The notes under the pieces are model-generated. The model was not told the DNA's origin. It ran no database searches and was given only the letters and a program-made list of their open reading frames with translations. Shown here one piece after another: positions 1-12,171 of a DNA stretch of 64,000 nt. This stretch comes from Echinometra lucunter (taxonomy: Eukaryota > Echinodermata > Echinoidea > Camarodonta > Echinometridae). The stretch is taken from the NCBI GenBank assembly GCA_029962745.1, contig CM057167.1:17913184-17977183 (forward strand), written 5' to 3'. Each line of letters begins with the position of its first letter. Within the stretch, counting starts at the first letter, position 1. A program made the position numbers and the translations under genes.

Positions 1-861
1 CCTGGAGACAGACAGCAGAGGTCACTGACCTTTCGTATTTCACATGGCTTGAGCTTCAGTTATTTCCTCAATTAGATATTTCTTTCTTCAAATGGAATAT
101 GAAGCTTTGATGTGCCGTGAACACTACTGATTGAAGCCAGTACGGTTGGACTTCATTTTCTTACTTTGACACAGAGGCCCTATTGCTGATGTTGATTTTG
201 CAAAAGAGGAGCACTAGCTGTCATTGATAATGACTAAACTAAGCAGATGTGCATACACATACCATGAGCAATGCCACACTGTGTGATATTCGGTAAGAAT
301 GATTAACATGTATCTGAAGTAGAATGGAAACTATTTTTTTCCGTCTGTCTGGCAACTTTGATGTAATGTCACGATAACACACATCTTGTATCAATTACAA
401 AATAGGAGTTGTATTATTGTCATAGTAGTATGATTCTATTGACATCTTCAATTCATTTGTTCAAGTTGCGGTAAGACGTATGCAATGGGGGGAGGGTGCT
501 GGAAGAAACGTGACTCAGTATGAAGAAATTTGACTTGGTATGCACATTTTGTATTAGCCTGATTAGTGTACAGGACTTTTTGTCTCCTCCTTCTCCTTGT
601 TTCTTTGAATTTCTTCTTCTTTTTCCCTTTATTTTCTTCATTCAAAGAATATTTCTCTTCAAATAATCTTATAGATTCTATGTGTATTTGTCAATGGAAA
701 TTCAGTTTTTGCGTATGTAGGCCTATGTGTTCAAAGACCAAATAAATTACCCTATTCTACTCTGCTCTAGTCTAGTAATGGTATTATGGTATTACTCAGA
801 AGAAGAAGCAGAATAAATAGTAGTGGTGGTAGTAACAGAAGTAGTAGTAGTAGTAGTAGTT

Positions 862-901
<40 letters not shown>

Positions 902-2329
902 GCAAATGGATACCATGATTATAAACTTGTCTACCACAAGGTCTGCAAAAAATTGTACAAATGTTCAAGAATTTTAAAATTCTACAATTTTACTTTGCTA
1001 CAGGACGGTACACGTAGATTGATGTACTTGTGTACAATGCAGTATCCATCAATGAAGCATACTTTTTGAGTAAATTTTGCGGTAAACAATGGGACACTTG
1101 CTGCACCTTCTGAAAAAACATCACCCACACAAAACATATGAACTTTACTTAAAAGGTGAACTATTATGTGCTCTCATATAAAAGCATGCAACCAGCAAAT
1201 GACTTTCAACTCTTATGTATTTTTGGTTTCACATGTGCTATACAATGTAAATTGTCAGACGACACTATGCTACAAGTATAGGCTCTAACATCTACATGTA
1301 GCTGTACATATCATAGTTGTGATGCTGCCATGGTTCTCGCCAGTACTTAACACCCATGGTTCCAATACCATGCGTAAAGGGTTACAGACAAGGAAGAACC
1401 ATGTGTGAAATTGCTGCACCATGCGTGGCAACAAGGGTGAAAAAATATTGGAGTATATATTCCTAACAATAATGATAAATGTCACAGATTGTTTTGCTTT
1501 TTGGCAATGTATTTTTACTTTTACGCCATTAGTGGACAACTCCTGCTTACCAAGAAGAATTTTTCATCCTTTTACTATAGCATATACTGCTGCCACACCT
1601 AACTTTAGGTGTCATTCCATAAAACTTCCGAACTTCCATGCTTTGCGCAGAGTGGGAAGCATGCGTGGATTTTTTTCTAGTGAGAACCCTGGATGCTGCA
1701 TCTCATTTATCAAATTGAAAAAAAAAAATCTAAAGAAAAAAAAACAGTGGAAAGAGCCATTCATTCTCCTTAAATGAAGAGCAGAAATCATGAATCTACA
1801 TTTCTATGTCAACATATCCAAATTACAAATAGGCCTACATTGTATTAAAATGGAGGAAAGTAGGAAAAAAAGTATATAATTAGGCTATTGCCTTTTCACC
1901 CAATGAAAAAAAAAAGAAACTTATTATACAGCAATTACAAATGTGCTTAAATTATGGAAATCCTGGGTGAACATTATTTCCGGTGACTACTAAAAGGGTA
2001 TTGTCCTATGTTAAAATAACATAATAAACCTCACAGAAAGATAATGAATAAATGGATGAATAATTGACTGACAGTATACCAGATGCATGCTGACGTCAAT
2101 CATGCATTCAGGGAGATAATTGCTCTTTCAGGGGAACTTTCCTTTTTCGTCCTCTTCCGCCCCCTCCATCCAATATTAATAAACAGAATGGTGACTTGTT
2201 GAATATATACACTGACATGCATGCATGCATCATTATTTTAAAAGAGAAGTTCTTGGAGGAGGTGAATTTGGTCATTTGACATCACTCTGGAAGGATACCA
2301 CAAGCTACATGTAAGACACCACCGAGTCA
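1..2329. other. No gene seen
   Basis: AT-rich DNA with A-runs and the (AGT)n at 834. Short frames lack codon bias or splice support. Confidence 0.5.
834..901 (+). repeat. (AGT)n microsatellite
   Basis: Trinucleotide repeat with one TGT interruption; serine-rich frame over it is an artefact. Confidence 0.95.
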
Positions 2330-2950
2330 TACTGCCCACAAGCTAGACATTGGAAAAAGGTCCATGAGTCATACAGCCCACGAGTTACATGGCCCACGAG
2401 ACATACACCCTAGAGCTAGACACTACATACATGTAAAATAGGCCCACAAGCTAGACAATACGCAAAACAGGCCCACGAGCAAGACACTATTAAAGTAAAA
2501 CAGGGCCGCGAGTTAGACACAAAGTACATTAGGCCTTGTTCAAGTAGTGTCTAGCTCATGGGCCTTAATTGCCTAGTGTCTAGCTCATGGGCTTTACTGT
2601 ATAAGCTAATATTTTAGCGTACAGATATTTTAGCGATTTGTGACAAGTTTGACATATTAGTGAATTATTATTTTCACGTTTTGAAAGATATTTCTATACA
2701 AGTATATGGGCATTTTACTGAGTGGAAATTTGGGCGAGGACATCATCGCGAAATTAGCGAAAATTAAACCACCGCAAAAATTTCAGCTTATACAGTATTT
2801 GCCAAGTGTCTGTAAATCGTGGGTTTATTTTACCTAGTGTCTACTGTCTAGCTCGTGGGCCTTATGCACTTAATATCTAGCTCGTACTCATGGGCTGAAT
2901 GGCGTGTGGGCCATATGACTCGTGGACCCGTGTCTAGCTCGTGGGCTGTA
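2330..2950. repeat. Inverted array of a GCCCACGAGCTAGACAC unit
   Basis: 2330-2515 has about eight copies of GCCCACGAGCTAGACA-like units in forward direction; 2540-2600 and 2815-2950 have about seven in reverse (TGTCTAGCTCGTGGGC). The MITE at 2597 is inserted between the arms. Confidence 0.7.
2597..2795. mobile_element. TA-flanked MITE (family 5)
   Basis: TA-CTGTATAAGC...GCTTATACAG-TA, 199 bp, with GCGTACAGATATTTTAGCG inside. TA duplication fits Tc1/mariner/pogo. Inserted in the 2330-2950 palindromic array. Confidence 0.8.
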
Positions 2951-2974
2951 CCTGTTGAAAGGTCCCCTGAAAAG

Positions 2975-3330
2975 GATTATTTTTTGAATGCCCTCATATT
3001 TGAAATATGACAAGAAACAGCTTGAGAACATGTTGTCGCTGGTTTCACAAACTGACGTATCTATTCTTCCGTACTTAAGCCTATGCAAGTACGTCGTCGT
3101 GAAAACAAATTTTTTGTGTAGTCCCATATACCCAATTCTGTGTGCAATGCATGTGCTTTTCAATCATATTGAGTTGATTTCTTATTACTGTGATGAATTT
3201 AAAACCTCAAGGTATACATCAGTGTTTATTTACTACTTAATAGACTTTCCCAACAGCTTTTGAAATGTTTTATTTCATATCACATGGCCCGCATGCAAGT
3301 TAATCTTTAAATAAAGAAAATATTCTTCCT
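2975..3330 (+). repeat. Diverged dispersed repeat (family 7)
   Basis: Shares ATGACAAGAAACAGCTTGA, GTAGTCCCATATACCCA and TTAATCTTTAAA, in the same order, with 42860-43110. Older than the MITEs judging by divergence. Possibly a LINE or exon-like 3' end; no gene seen. Confidence 0.5.
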
Positions 3331-4123
3331 CTACACTCCCCTCCCCCCCCCCCCCCCCCCCCCCCGAACCATGTTCAGAAAAAAATGCACTTATCATAAA
3401 TCGTCATTTTATCTTAATGGTAATCAACTTTTCTTGATCACCTTTTCTCAAAATTAAGTTTTCAGGACTGTTTACATCAGAAATTAATGCAAAATTTGTT
3501 GTTTATGATTTGATAAATTTGGGAAATAAGTTGATTGTACATTGATTGTCAACAGCGCATCATAAAGTTTAAAACCATAAATAATGCAATAACTTATCAA
3601 TGTGTACCTTGATAGAGAAGAAAATGTCAGCTGGAAATTACTCCTTTTTTTGCACTTCCCTCAATCAAATCTACTATCAGTGACATTCAAAAGTTTCTGT
3701 ACAATGTACTTAGTACTGTAGGTCCATTTACACTATGTACGACTCCAAAAATTTGGGATTTTACAAACATCATGATGTTGAGGACTTGAGGTAGAAGTTA
3801 CACCTGCTAATAATGAACAGTCACGAATTACAAGTTAGCCAACATTCCATAGCAGCACATACACATCTACGTGTGAGACAAGTTTTTTTAATGGAATGTT
3901 CGGCCAACGTGGACTTCTAATAGTTTTGTGAGATGCTGCCATGGCAACTAATCTACTACATTTATCTTCCTCCACAGTAACGTTGCAATGTCCCATAAAA
4001 ATTGTGATGTTAAGATTATAGTCTAAATGGGGCCTCCTGTAATGAAAAACTCACTGCCAGCTTGCCTAGGATAAACAAGCTGTAAATAACATGGTCTTTC
4101 ACCATAACTTCTTTTCGGGGGAG

Positions 4124-4200
4124 TATAAAAGCTGGAACTTGATGGCATTGCTGGAGCATCAAAAGATCAGCTTGTCTCTATAGATTAGCAGGTGGGTGCA
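4124..4200 (+). promoter_or_regulatory. Possible TATA promoter
   Basis: GAGTATAAAAGCTGG at 4122-4136 has a canonical TATA box; a possible donor CAG|GTGGGT lies at 4189-4197. No exon can be linked to it, and the next + strand gene is 18 kb away. Confidence 0.2.
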
Positions 4201-4236
4201 TCCTTAGCCTTTGCTCAAGGAGTTCACTTTTAGCTT

Positions 4237-4709
4237 TTAAAAGCATTGGCTAACTTTGTGAGCAGCTGATTTAAAAATTCTCAAATTAAGATGAAACATG
4301 TGTGGAGTACTTGTATTTGTACTCAAATACCCTGAAACCAACTATAATTTGGAATGAAAAACTATTAGTAAGATGCAAACCGCAATTTTATTATTTTTGG
4401 TCTCAGAGACAACAAATAAAAGGACAGTTTTGCTTAAGTTAAAAAAGACCATTAACTGCCTCCCTCCGCGTGATACGCCAATACACACAGTACGGTCCGG
4501 TGAGCCATGCGCCCTTACGTCTAGTCCGTGAAACCGACCCTTATATATTTTTCAAACATTGGTTCACATTTCAAATATTTAAATATACTTCCGGTGGATA
4601 TTATACTTTGAAACTTTCAGACTCGTATTTTTACACTATAAACCTTATGTTTATTCCATTTTCACATAGCAAAATAATTTTCAAAAAAATGTTAACCAAT
4701 GCCTTTAAC
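4237..4709 (+). mobile_element. TTAA-flanked MITE (family 2)
   Basis: About 470 bp between TTAAAAGCATTGGCTAAC and GTTAACCAATGCCTTTAA, containing CCGCGTGATACGCCAATACA. Three copies in this window. The TTAA ends fit piggyBac- or Kolobok-type insertion. Short frames in it are not genes. Confidence 0.8.
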
Positions 4710-5239
4710 TTGTGAATGGAGATTAAACCCTCTTTAGAAGATTCCGGTATCTAATACTTTTAGGGACAAATGCAGCAAAAAAGGGAATCAACTTGACAGG
4801 CAGAAATGATCCTCATGCCATACATCCTTCATTCCCACAAGTCTCCGTAAAAAAAAAACATCCGAGGCTCTGAGGGATAAATTCACAAAATAAAACATAT
4901 GACCTGAAAGACAGACTAACTCTATCCTAATAATAATCCAATATGTTTGAGTGATTAATGGGATCAACAAACATGCATATGGTGATAGACAAGCATAACA
5001 TCTTCCCTTACATTAAACTGAAGACAATCACAAGATAAGACTCTATATATTTAAACTAGTATTTAAGACTGCTGCACTATGGTTTTATACAAATGATTAG
5101 CTTTATTAATGTGAGAAGTTGTATAAGAGTGGCAGTACTTGTATGAGTTTATAGTACATGTAATTCTCAAATTTCATTCTGTAATAGAGCAGCTTGGTTT
5201 TGCCTTGTATCCTATTTTGCAAGCCTTCATATTACCATT

Positions 5240-5248
5240 TCTCTCCTC

Positions 5249-5280
<32 letters not shown>

Positions 5281-5486
5281 CCTCTTTCTTGTTTCTCGCT
5301 ACATGTTTGCATCATTTTTTTTTTTTTTTTTTTTTTTGCTGGCTCTAGTTTTGTATTTCTTTTCTCTTTATCAACCTGCCTCCCCCCCTCTCTCTATCTC
5401 TACCTCTCCCTCCCTCCCTCCCTTTTTCTTGTTTCTCCCTACATTTTGTTTCATCTAGATATATTTATTTTCTATCAACCTGCCTC

Positions 5487-5519
<33 letters not shown>

Positions 5520-5640
5520 TATTTCTTGTTTCTCCCTATATTTTATTTCATCTAGATATATATTTCTTTCCTCTTTATCAATCTGCCTCTCCCCCTCTCT
5601 CTCTCCTTCTAGGTAATATTAGTATAGAACGATCTGTTTT
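5240..5640 (+). repeat. Pyrimidine-rich low-complexity block
   Basis: C-run (5251-5279), T-run (5317-5337), (CT)n and (CCCT)n with duplicated CTTGTTTCTCCCTA segments. Proline/serine frames here are artefacts. Confidence 0.9.
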
Positions 5641-6108
5641 TCTGTCACTGTATCTCTTCTCCCTATCTCTATCTTATTTCTTTCTCTGCCATAGGGGCGC
5701 TAGCAGGTCTGATTGGTTTGAAATTGCATCAAGTTCACACAATTGAGGACACCTCTCTAGGGACTTCCAATCAGCTACAAAGAACCTCCATTTCTAAGAC
5801 CCCCTTCCTCGATTCAGATACTGGCAACCTAAAAAAAACAGTCTAGATGTTGACAAGAAATGCTGTTGGATTTATAATCAGATTGTCTCTAAGTACAGTA
5901 TGCCTTCAAATATAACTGCTTTCATGGGTGAGAGAAAAACAAGGTTATGAAATCTTTAAGGGGTACCTATTGCCATCAGGAGGAATGTTCACGGATCCTC
6001 TTTTCTTTAGGTATAGAATACCTTGTTAATAAGATGGAGTAGGTTTTTCAGTCATCTATAACAAATATTACTTACGAGTTACCTGTCTTCTCATCAATCT
6101 TATCTACT

Positions 6109-6525
6109 TTAACCCATTCATGACATGAATTATTTAAAGCCTAATTTGATAAGCCTTTATTCTTCAAATTGGCAACACCAACATTTTTCTTTTATTGCTA
6201 CATTTTTCTTATGAAACGTCATGTATCTGAAATGAATATAAATTGACAGAAATTATGATGAGAAGTCAAAAAGTTGCCAATTTGCAGGGGAAAACGGTGA
6301 TTTTAAACTTTCTATCACATTGCCAATTTAAGGATTTTAATGCTTATTTTCCTTTAAAAAAATTTTCAGCATCAAACAACGAATGTTGACGCAACCAAAA
6401 TGGGCACAGTTTGTGTAGAATTTTTTGCTCTTTCTGCTCATGTATTTGGTATGATTTTTAGGGCTTTGCATCAAAAGATATTAGTCCAAACCTCAAAATG
6501 TGAGCCTCTGTCACAAATGGGTTAA
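6109..6525 (+). mobile_element. piggyBac-like MITE (family 1)
   Basis: 417 bp, TTAA-CCCATTCATGACA to TGTCACAAATGGG-TTAA. CCC-starting termini next to TTAA are the piggyBac signature. Contains GTTGCCAATTTGCAGGGG and AATTTTTTGCTCTTTCTGCT, found in all five copies. Confidence 0.8.
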
Positions 6526-7451
6526 CAGTAAATACATGTAGCTTTCTCTACCTCTTCTATATTCTAAATGCAATTTTTAACAGTATTAACTTGATTGCTG
6601 GGCTCCATAATGTTTCTAAGTTATTACAGTTAATGATGTCACAGTCATAATACCCAAACAGGTATGCTATGAATGTAGACCTTGTAAGCTGAAGAAGACA
6701 CACATTACTCTCGCACAGAGGGATGATTGCCAAGTCTGAATTTTGCACATAGTACTCTTATTTCTCAAAAATATCTTGGAATAGTTCAGAAAAATAATAA
6801 AGTGAAATGAACCAATGAGATCCTATGCTGAAGCATAACCTTAGTACCTTACATGTACATATCTTGGGTAAACAACCAGAAATATCTGGCATCCAAAGAA
6901 GCGTCTCCATGGCGCACCATCCATTAAGATGTTCACAAGTTCATTCCATTGATCAGCTGCATTTAGCATGATATGCATCAAAGAAATCGAAAACTCATCT
7001 TCAATGAGATTGTGGAAATCTGAACTGGAGCAGTGATACCTCTTAATGCTACGAGGCATATTATTAATATATTCAAATCAATCCGACTCCGATGAACGTC
7101 TGTTTGCTCCCTATCAGTATTCATAAGGGATCTCAATCCTACCCACGTCTTCATATTTTTTCTGAATAAATAGGGCTTGTTTGCGAGGACTGATTCTCAA
7201 ACATGTATTAGGGCTTGGAATCAGTATTAACCAGAGCCAGTAGTAATAAAAACAATATAAATTCATAGAGCACAAGATGTAAACAAAGTATAATCTGCTG
7301 TGCAGCTGTAAGAGCTCCTGTTGTCCTTCAAACTACTACATGTCTGGGGAGTTACATTGGAAACATATGCTTTTAGTTTTGATTTAAAAGTAAAGGTTAT
7401 TTCCTGATACACAAGGTAATATTATAATACATGTAAGAGTTACATGTATAT

Positions 7452-8355
7452 TTATAAAGTGGTTAGTACTGCATTTCTAAGTGCTTTACATGTAATTATT
7501 ATTATCCTGGACACTGGATTCCATTGCTGTTCCACACATAAAAGACACCATCTCCAGACCCTGGGGAGCTGTCCAGCCAGGTGGCATTTTACAAGTGTAC
7601 ACATGGCAATTACACTGACATTCGCATCCTACTTGGTACCCTATTAAAGGGGATAGAAACTGAGAAATCATGGGGAAAGGCAGGGTGATCTCGGATGAGA
7701 GGGGGGAATGCAGTCGGCCGCTCGAGTTTCAAGAAAAGGGATAATCCATTCTAAAAAACTGTGATTTATTGCCGTACGTTTTTCAAATTTCGCGCAGTGA
7801 AAAAGCTAATAAACAGCTAGTCATATGGAAAAACAATTACATGGCCAGCTCCCTGGGAGAGCCTAAGGGGTGTTACGTAATCCGCGGCGACGACGTGTTG
7901 GGGAAAGGCAATGAAGTTTAATGGCTAGACTAACAAACCAGAAGTAAACTATATTTTGTATTTTGAAATGCTGGAGCATTATACAAGACGTTTCTTCGAG
8001 TGAACATGATGAGACCTGTTAAGAGTCTAAACACTTAGAGTTGTTGAGAAATGTGAGAACCCGAAGTGTATGACTAGGTTGAGTTCGGTAAACTTCGTGC
8101 TGTCCTAACTTTTATCGCATTAGTCCGACGGGCTCGCATAACGGACGGATTATAGTGTACAAGTAAACAAGCCTTTTGCAAATTCGTTTTCCCCATGATT
8201 TCCCAGTTGCTGGCTTCTTTAACACATGGGTGGAGTGGAGGGTTACAAATGTGGATTAGTGTCTTGCCAAAAGACATCAGTGCTGGGCTGGGATTTGAAC
8301 CCTCAACCCTTTCAATGAGAGTCAAGTGACTGAACCACTACACCACGACATCTCC
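7452..8355 (-). mobile_element. tRNA-derived SINE, split by a TTAA element
   Basis: Read on the minus strand: TGGTGTAGTGGTTCAGTCAC (A box) and GGGTTCAAATCCC (B box) near 8275-8345, then TTGGCAAGACACTAATCCAC, then after the inserted element the rest of the SINE body. Same family as 36402-36655. Confidence 0.6.
7648..8218. mobile_element. TTAA-flanked element nested in a SINE
   Basis: TTAA at 7644-7647 and 8219-8222. About 31-bp imperfect inverted ends both contain GAAATCATGGGGAAA. It separates two parts of a tRNA-derived SINE (7452-7643 and 8223-8355). 571 bp. Confidence 0.65.
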
Positions 8356-8824
8356 ACAAATATATCATGTACTGTCTCTTTAGAATCATAATTTTGCATA
8401 CAGGCATGACCAGTTCTCACCAGGGCTTTTACAAATAGCAGGGCCACCATGTGTAAATTTTAAAAACACTTTTGCCACCATGAGTAAATTCAAATAGAAG
8501 GCGAAATGCCACCATGTGTAAATTTAAGCACGGAAGTGTATAATGACACTTTTTGTACGCACAAAAAATACCCAACCGAAACAAAGCCACCAGTTCCGTT
8601 ATCTGTACCATGCAAAAATTTTTCCACCATGCCGAACGTACATTTCTGCCAGGCGTAAAGAAAATCCTGGAGAAGCCTGCATACAGGTAACTCTTCGACT
8701 CTGGGGACCAGGGGGCTCCCTGTAATAAGCCTATACATGTAGGAATTAGATAATTTAGTAGTCATGTGGTTATAAACTACCATCTAACTTTCAGTAGACA
8801 GTATCTATCATCTGAAAGTAAAAC
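8356..8824. other. No gene; short GCCACCATG repeats
   Basis: GCCACCATGTGTAAATTT-like words recur at 8441, 8473 and 8509. No frame follows them. Confidence 0.4.
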
Positions 8825-10225
8825 TTAAAGACATTGGTTAACATTGTTATGATTTTAAAAAAATCTTGTTTTGTTACTTGAAAATCGGATAAACATAAGG
8901 GTTATGGTGTAAAAATACCAGTCTGAAAGTTTCAAAGTATAATATCCACAGGAAGTATTTTTAAATATCAAAAATGTGAACCAATGTTTGAAAAATATAC
9001 AAGGGTCGGTTACACAGAATAGACATAAGGAGAGCGCATGCGCGTATGACTCACCTTACCGTACTGTGTGTATTGGCGAATCATGCGGCGGGAGGCACAT
9101 AACGGTATTTTCAAATTCAAGCAAAGTAGTCCTCTTAAGTGATTGTCTCGTGAGACAAAGGATAATAAAATCGCCGTTTGCGTCTAACTCACACTTTTTC
9201 ATTCCAAATTATGGTTGGTTTCAGGGTTTTTGAGTACAAATACAAGTACTCACACACATGTTTCATCTTAGTTTGAGAATTTTTATGCCTCCGCCCACCG
9301 TAGGTGGTTGCCGGAGGCATTATGTTTTCGGGTCGTCCGTCCGTCCGTCCCGTTTTCGTTCTCGCGATAACTTAAGAACCATTTGACAGATCAGCTTCAA
9401 ACTTGGCTCATGTATGCATATGGGAGGGACAATGATCTGATTAGATTTTGGAGTCTCAAGGTCCAAGGTCAAGGTCATAAAGGTAATAATACACATAAAA
9501 ATGGCTCGTTCTCGCGATAACTTAAGAACCATTTGACAGATTGACTTCAAACTTGGCTCATGTATGCACATGGAAGGGACAATGATCTGATTAGATTTTG
9601 GGGTCACAAGGTCAAAGGTCAAAGGTCATAGAGGTCATTATGTACATAGAAATGGTTCGTTTTCACCATAACTCAACAACCATTTCACCGATCAATCTCA
9701 AACTTGGCTCATGTATGCATATGGGAGGGACAATGATCTGATTAGATTTTGGAGTCTCAAGGTCCAAGGTCAAGGTCATAGAGGTAATAATACACATAAA
9801 AATGGCTTGTTCTCACGATAACTTAAGAACCATTTGACCGATCAACCTCAAACTTGCCACAGGTATGTATATGGGAGGGACAATGATCTGATTAGATTTT
9901 GGAGTCTCAAGGTCAAAGGTCAAAGGTCATAGAGGTCATTATGTACATAGAAATGGTTTGTTCTTGTGATAACTCAGTAACCATTTGACAGTTCAACAAA
10001 CTTGGCTCATGTATGCATATGGAAAGGGCAATGCTCACATTAGATTTGGTGGTCACAAGGTCAAAGGTCAAGGTCAATGATGTCATTGTATAAATAAAAA
10101 TAAATCAACATGAAGTGCCATTTATTTCTGATTTGTTAATGGCGGAGGCATAAAGTTCGACCACGCGTGGTCGAAGATTCATCTAGTTTAAATCAGCTAC
10201 TCACAAAGTTAGCCAATGCCTTTAA
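8825..10225 (-). mobile_element. TTAA-flanked MITE (family 2), split by Helitron-like copy A
   Basis: Ends TTAAAGACATTGGTTAAC and GTTAGCCAATGCCTTTAA. Removing 9282-10186 leaves ~496 bp matching 4237-4709 and 34671-35165 in the opposite orientation. Confidence 0.8.
9282..10186 (+). mobile_element. Helitron-like (HINE-type) element, copy A
   Basis: 905 bp. Begins TTTATGCCTCCG with a strong hairpin (ATGCCTCCG...CGGAGGCAT, 9285-9320). Then come about five ~152-bp tandem units (from about 9355; units share GATAACTTAAGAACCATTTG and ATCTGATTAGATTTTG). A subterminal inverted repeat GGCGGAGGCAT follows near 10140, then a 20-nt palindrome TTCGACCACGCGTGGTCGAA (10156-10175), 7 nt, and CTAG followed by T. 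Hairpin plus CTRR-T is the Helitron 3' end; subterminal inverted repeats and a central tandem array are typical of Helentron-associated elements. It is inserted without target duplication into a T-tract of another repeat (8825-10225). No ORF is kept. Confidence 0.75.
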
Positions 10226-12171
10226 CCAATATGTAAAATGTCCGGCAGTACAAGGCTTCACTAAGTATTCTTTCTTGGAAATGAGTATGGTCCTGAAATA
10301 CATGTAGTAAATGTCACACAAATACTTGTTTTACATCCTCTTCCCCCTCAGTTTCTTAACATTTCCCCATTTTGTCCATTTCTGTCTCGAGCGTCATACT
10401 GGACTGGTGTGTAATTGGGTTTTTACAAAAGGTGTATCAAGCAGATATTTATTTACTTCTGGGACCAAATCTTTACCGTCACCATCCAAAAGACGAGACC
10501 ACAGTGACTCAGGTTTGAACCTGGGTTTGTCGGCGAAGACAAAGGTCAGACCGTGGACGTTTCAGCTACATCTGGTATGATGAAATGTGCTCATAAAAAC
10601 TTCTTAGCATCTACAAAGCATTTCACTGTCTTTAAGCTACATGTATTTCAGGATAAATACTTTATTTTGTGATATGCAGTAGTTCAAGCTACTTTTAAAA
10701 CTGATAATCTGCCTCGGGTATATAGGCTTGTGATTAGTACAAATGATCTTCCATGTAATTTTGAATTTTGACTTTGTGCCAGTAATTAGTATCAAACTGT
10801 GCTTACTCTCCTGATAGTAGCACATGTACATTAGGTTTAGTCAAGATTCTGATTGATGGCCCTCCCCTTTGTTTCAAGTTAATGTTCCTCACTAATTATT
10901 CACAGAGAGCTCAACAACTAGCTACAGTAGCTATATAAGCATTATTGAAATTACATTGCCTTTCCCAAGGGTATATAACACCAATGACTGCATCATCCCA
11001 TCCTGAATCATCATCAAGAAAGGCGGCAAGGTTCCCCCCGAATTATTTCCACTCCAGCCACCAATTCTTTGCTCTGGCTGTGAGCACCGCATCTTCAGAG
11101 CTAATTCGGCCTGGGGGTACGCGTGGCTTGTTTGCTCTTTCACGCGGACGGGAAACGATTTGGCCATTGGGATCGCTGTGAAGAAGTCAGGTCGCGCAAA
11201 CAGAATGCGTCACGCCCCCTTGTCTTCCATTTCTCATGGATGTTTCATACTTAATCATCCTCGAGTCAAATCTTCATAGAAAATTGAAATTTCACCTATT
11301 AATATTCATTGTAATATAAACAATATATACATGTATATCCCCTCTAGCTGATATCACGTGACTGATGGATCACAGTTTCACAAGCAAGTCCATTCAGTCA
11401 AGATATTGTAAAATAAACAAAAACTTTCCCATCCAGACTAGCTAGTTCTTCAGAAAAAGAATTCTAGGGTGTTTCTAATTCTATTCATATTTACTCTCCA
11501 ACTCTAAATCATCAAAATTCTAGGGTGTTTCTAATTCTATTCATATGTACTCTCCAACTCTAAATCATCAAAATTCTCATCCTTCTGAAATGCTGCACTC
11601 TGCCCAATAACATTATAAAAAGTGTACCAATAACCAAGACATTTTGCTCTGTATATTTGTGGTTTGATGTCACTATACTATATTTAAGATATGAGCTTTA
11701 CATATTACTCCTATAAAAAGATATTGCGAGTTAACATAAAAGTTAACATAAAAATTAAAATAAAAGTGTCTTGTGATGTAGACTAGTGGACATATGCACA
11801 GGCAGGCATGAATCTGGGCATTTACGGAATTTTGATTCCGCATGTTGTGGTCTTATGTTGTCTTTCATATTCTTCAAACTTCTTAATCATTAACCCCTAG
11901 AATGTGAGGTAAAGGTTGAGGGGGGGGGGGGGTATTTCACATGAACGAGTTTAACAGCATACAAATTATTTTGTTCCGGTGACTGGCACACGTTATTTTT
12001 CGCCCTCTTTGTCCCTCCTGCCTTCTCTTCAGCATCTCTTTCTCTCTCATGTCATCATTCCTACATCCTCAATACTTCAAAATTTCACCCCCTACTCTCT
12101 CTCTTTCTCTCTCTCTCCCTCTTTGTTATATCCTTTTTCTTTCTTTCTATGAAAACATGCCCATCTCAGCT
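10226..12171. other. No gene proven; CpG-rich patch at 10990-11220
   Basis: The patch is richer in CpG than its surroundings (ACGCGTGG, CACGCGGACGGGAAACG, GTCGCGC). A minus-strand frame MAKSFPVRVKEQTSHAYPQA (11167 down) has fair codon use. Could be a promoter, enhancer or first exon. Confidence 0.3.
11460..11573 (+). repeat. 57-bp tandem duplication
   Basis: AATTCTAGGGTGTTTCTAAT followed by TCTATTCATAT and CTCCAACTCTAAATCATCAA occurs twice in a row (starts 11460 and 11517) with one base difference. Confidence 0.85.

Larger units (their letters stand above)
4710..7451. other. No convincing gene
   Basis: Apart from low-complexity and MITE sequence, a minus-strand 72-codon frame at 6841-7059 (YHCSSSDFHNLIEDEFSISL and onward) has a protein-like composition and might be an orphan exon. 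I recognise no family. Confidence 0.3.

Noticed and set aside
5139..5616. Proline/serine-rich open frames
   Set aside because: They lie wholly in C, T and CT simple repeats.
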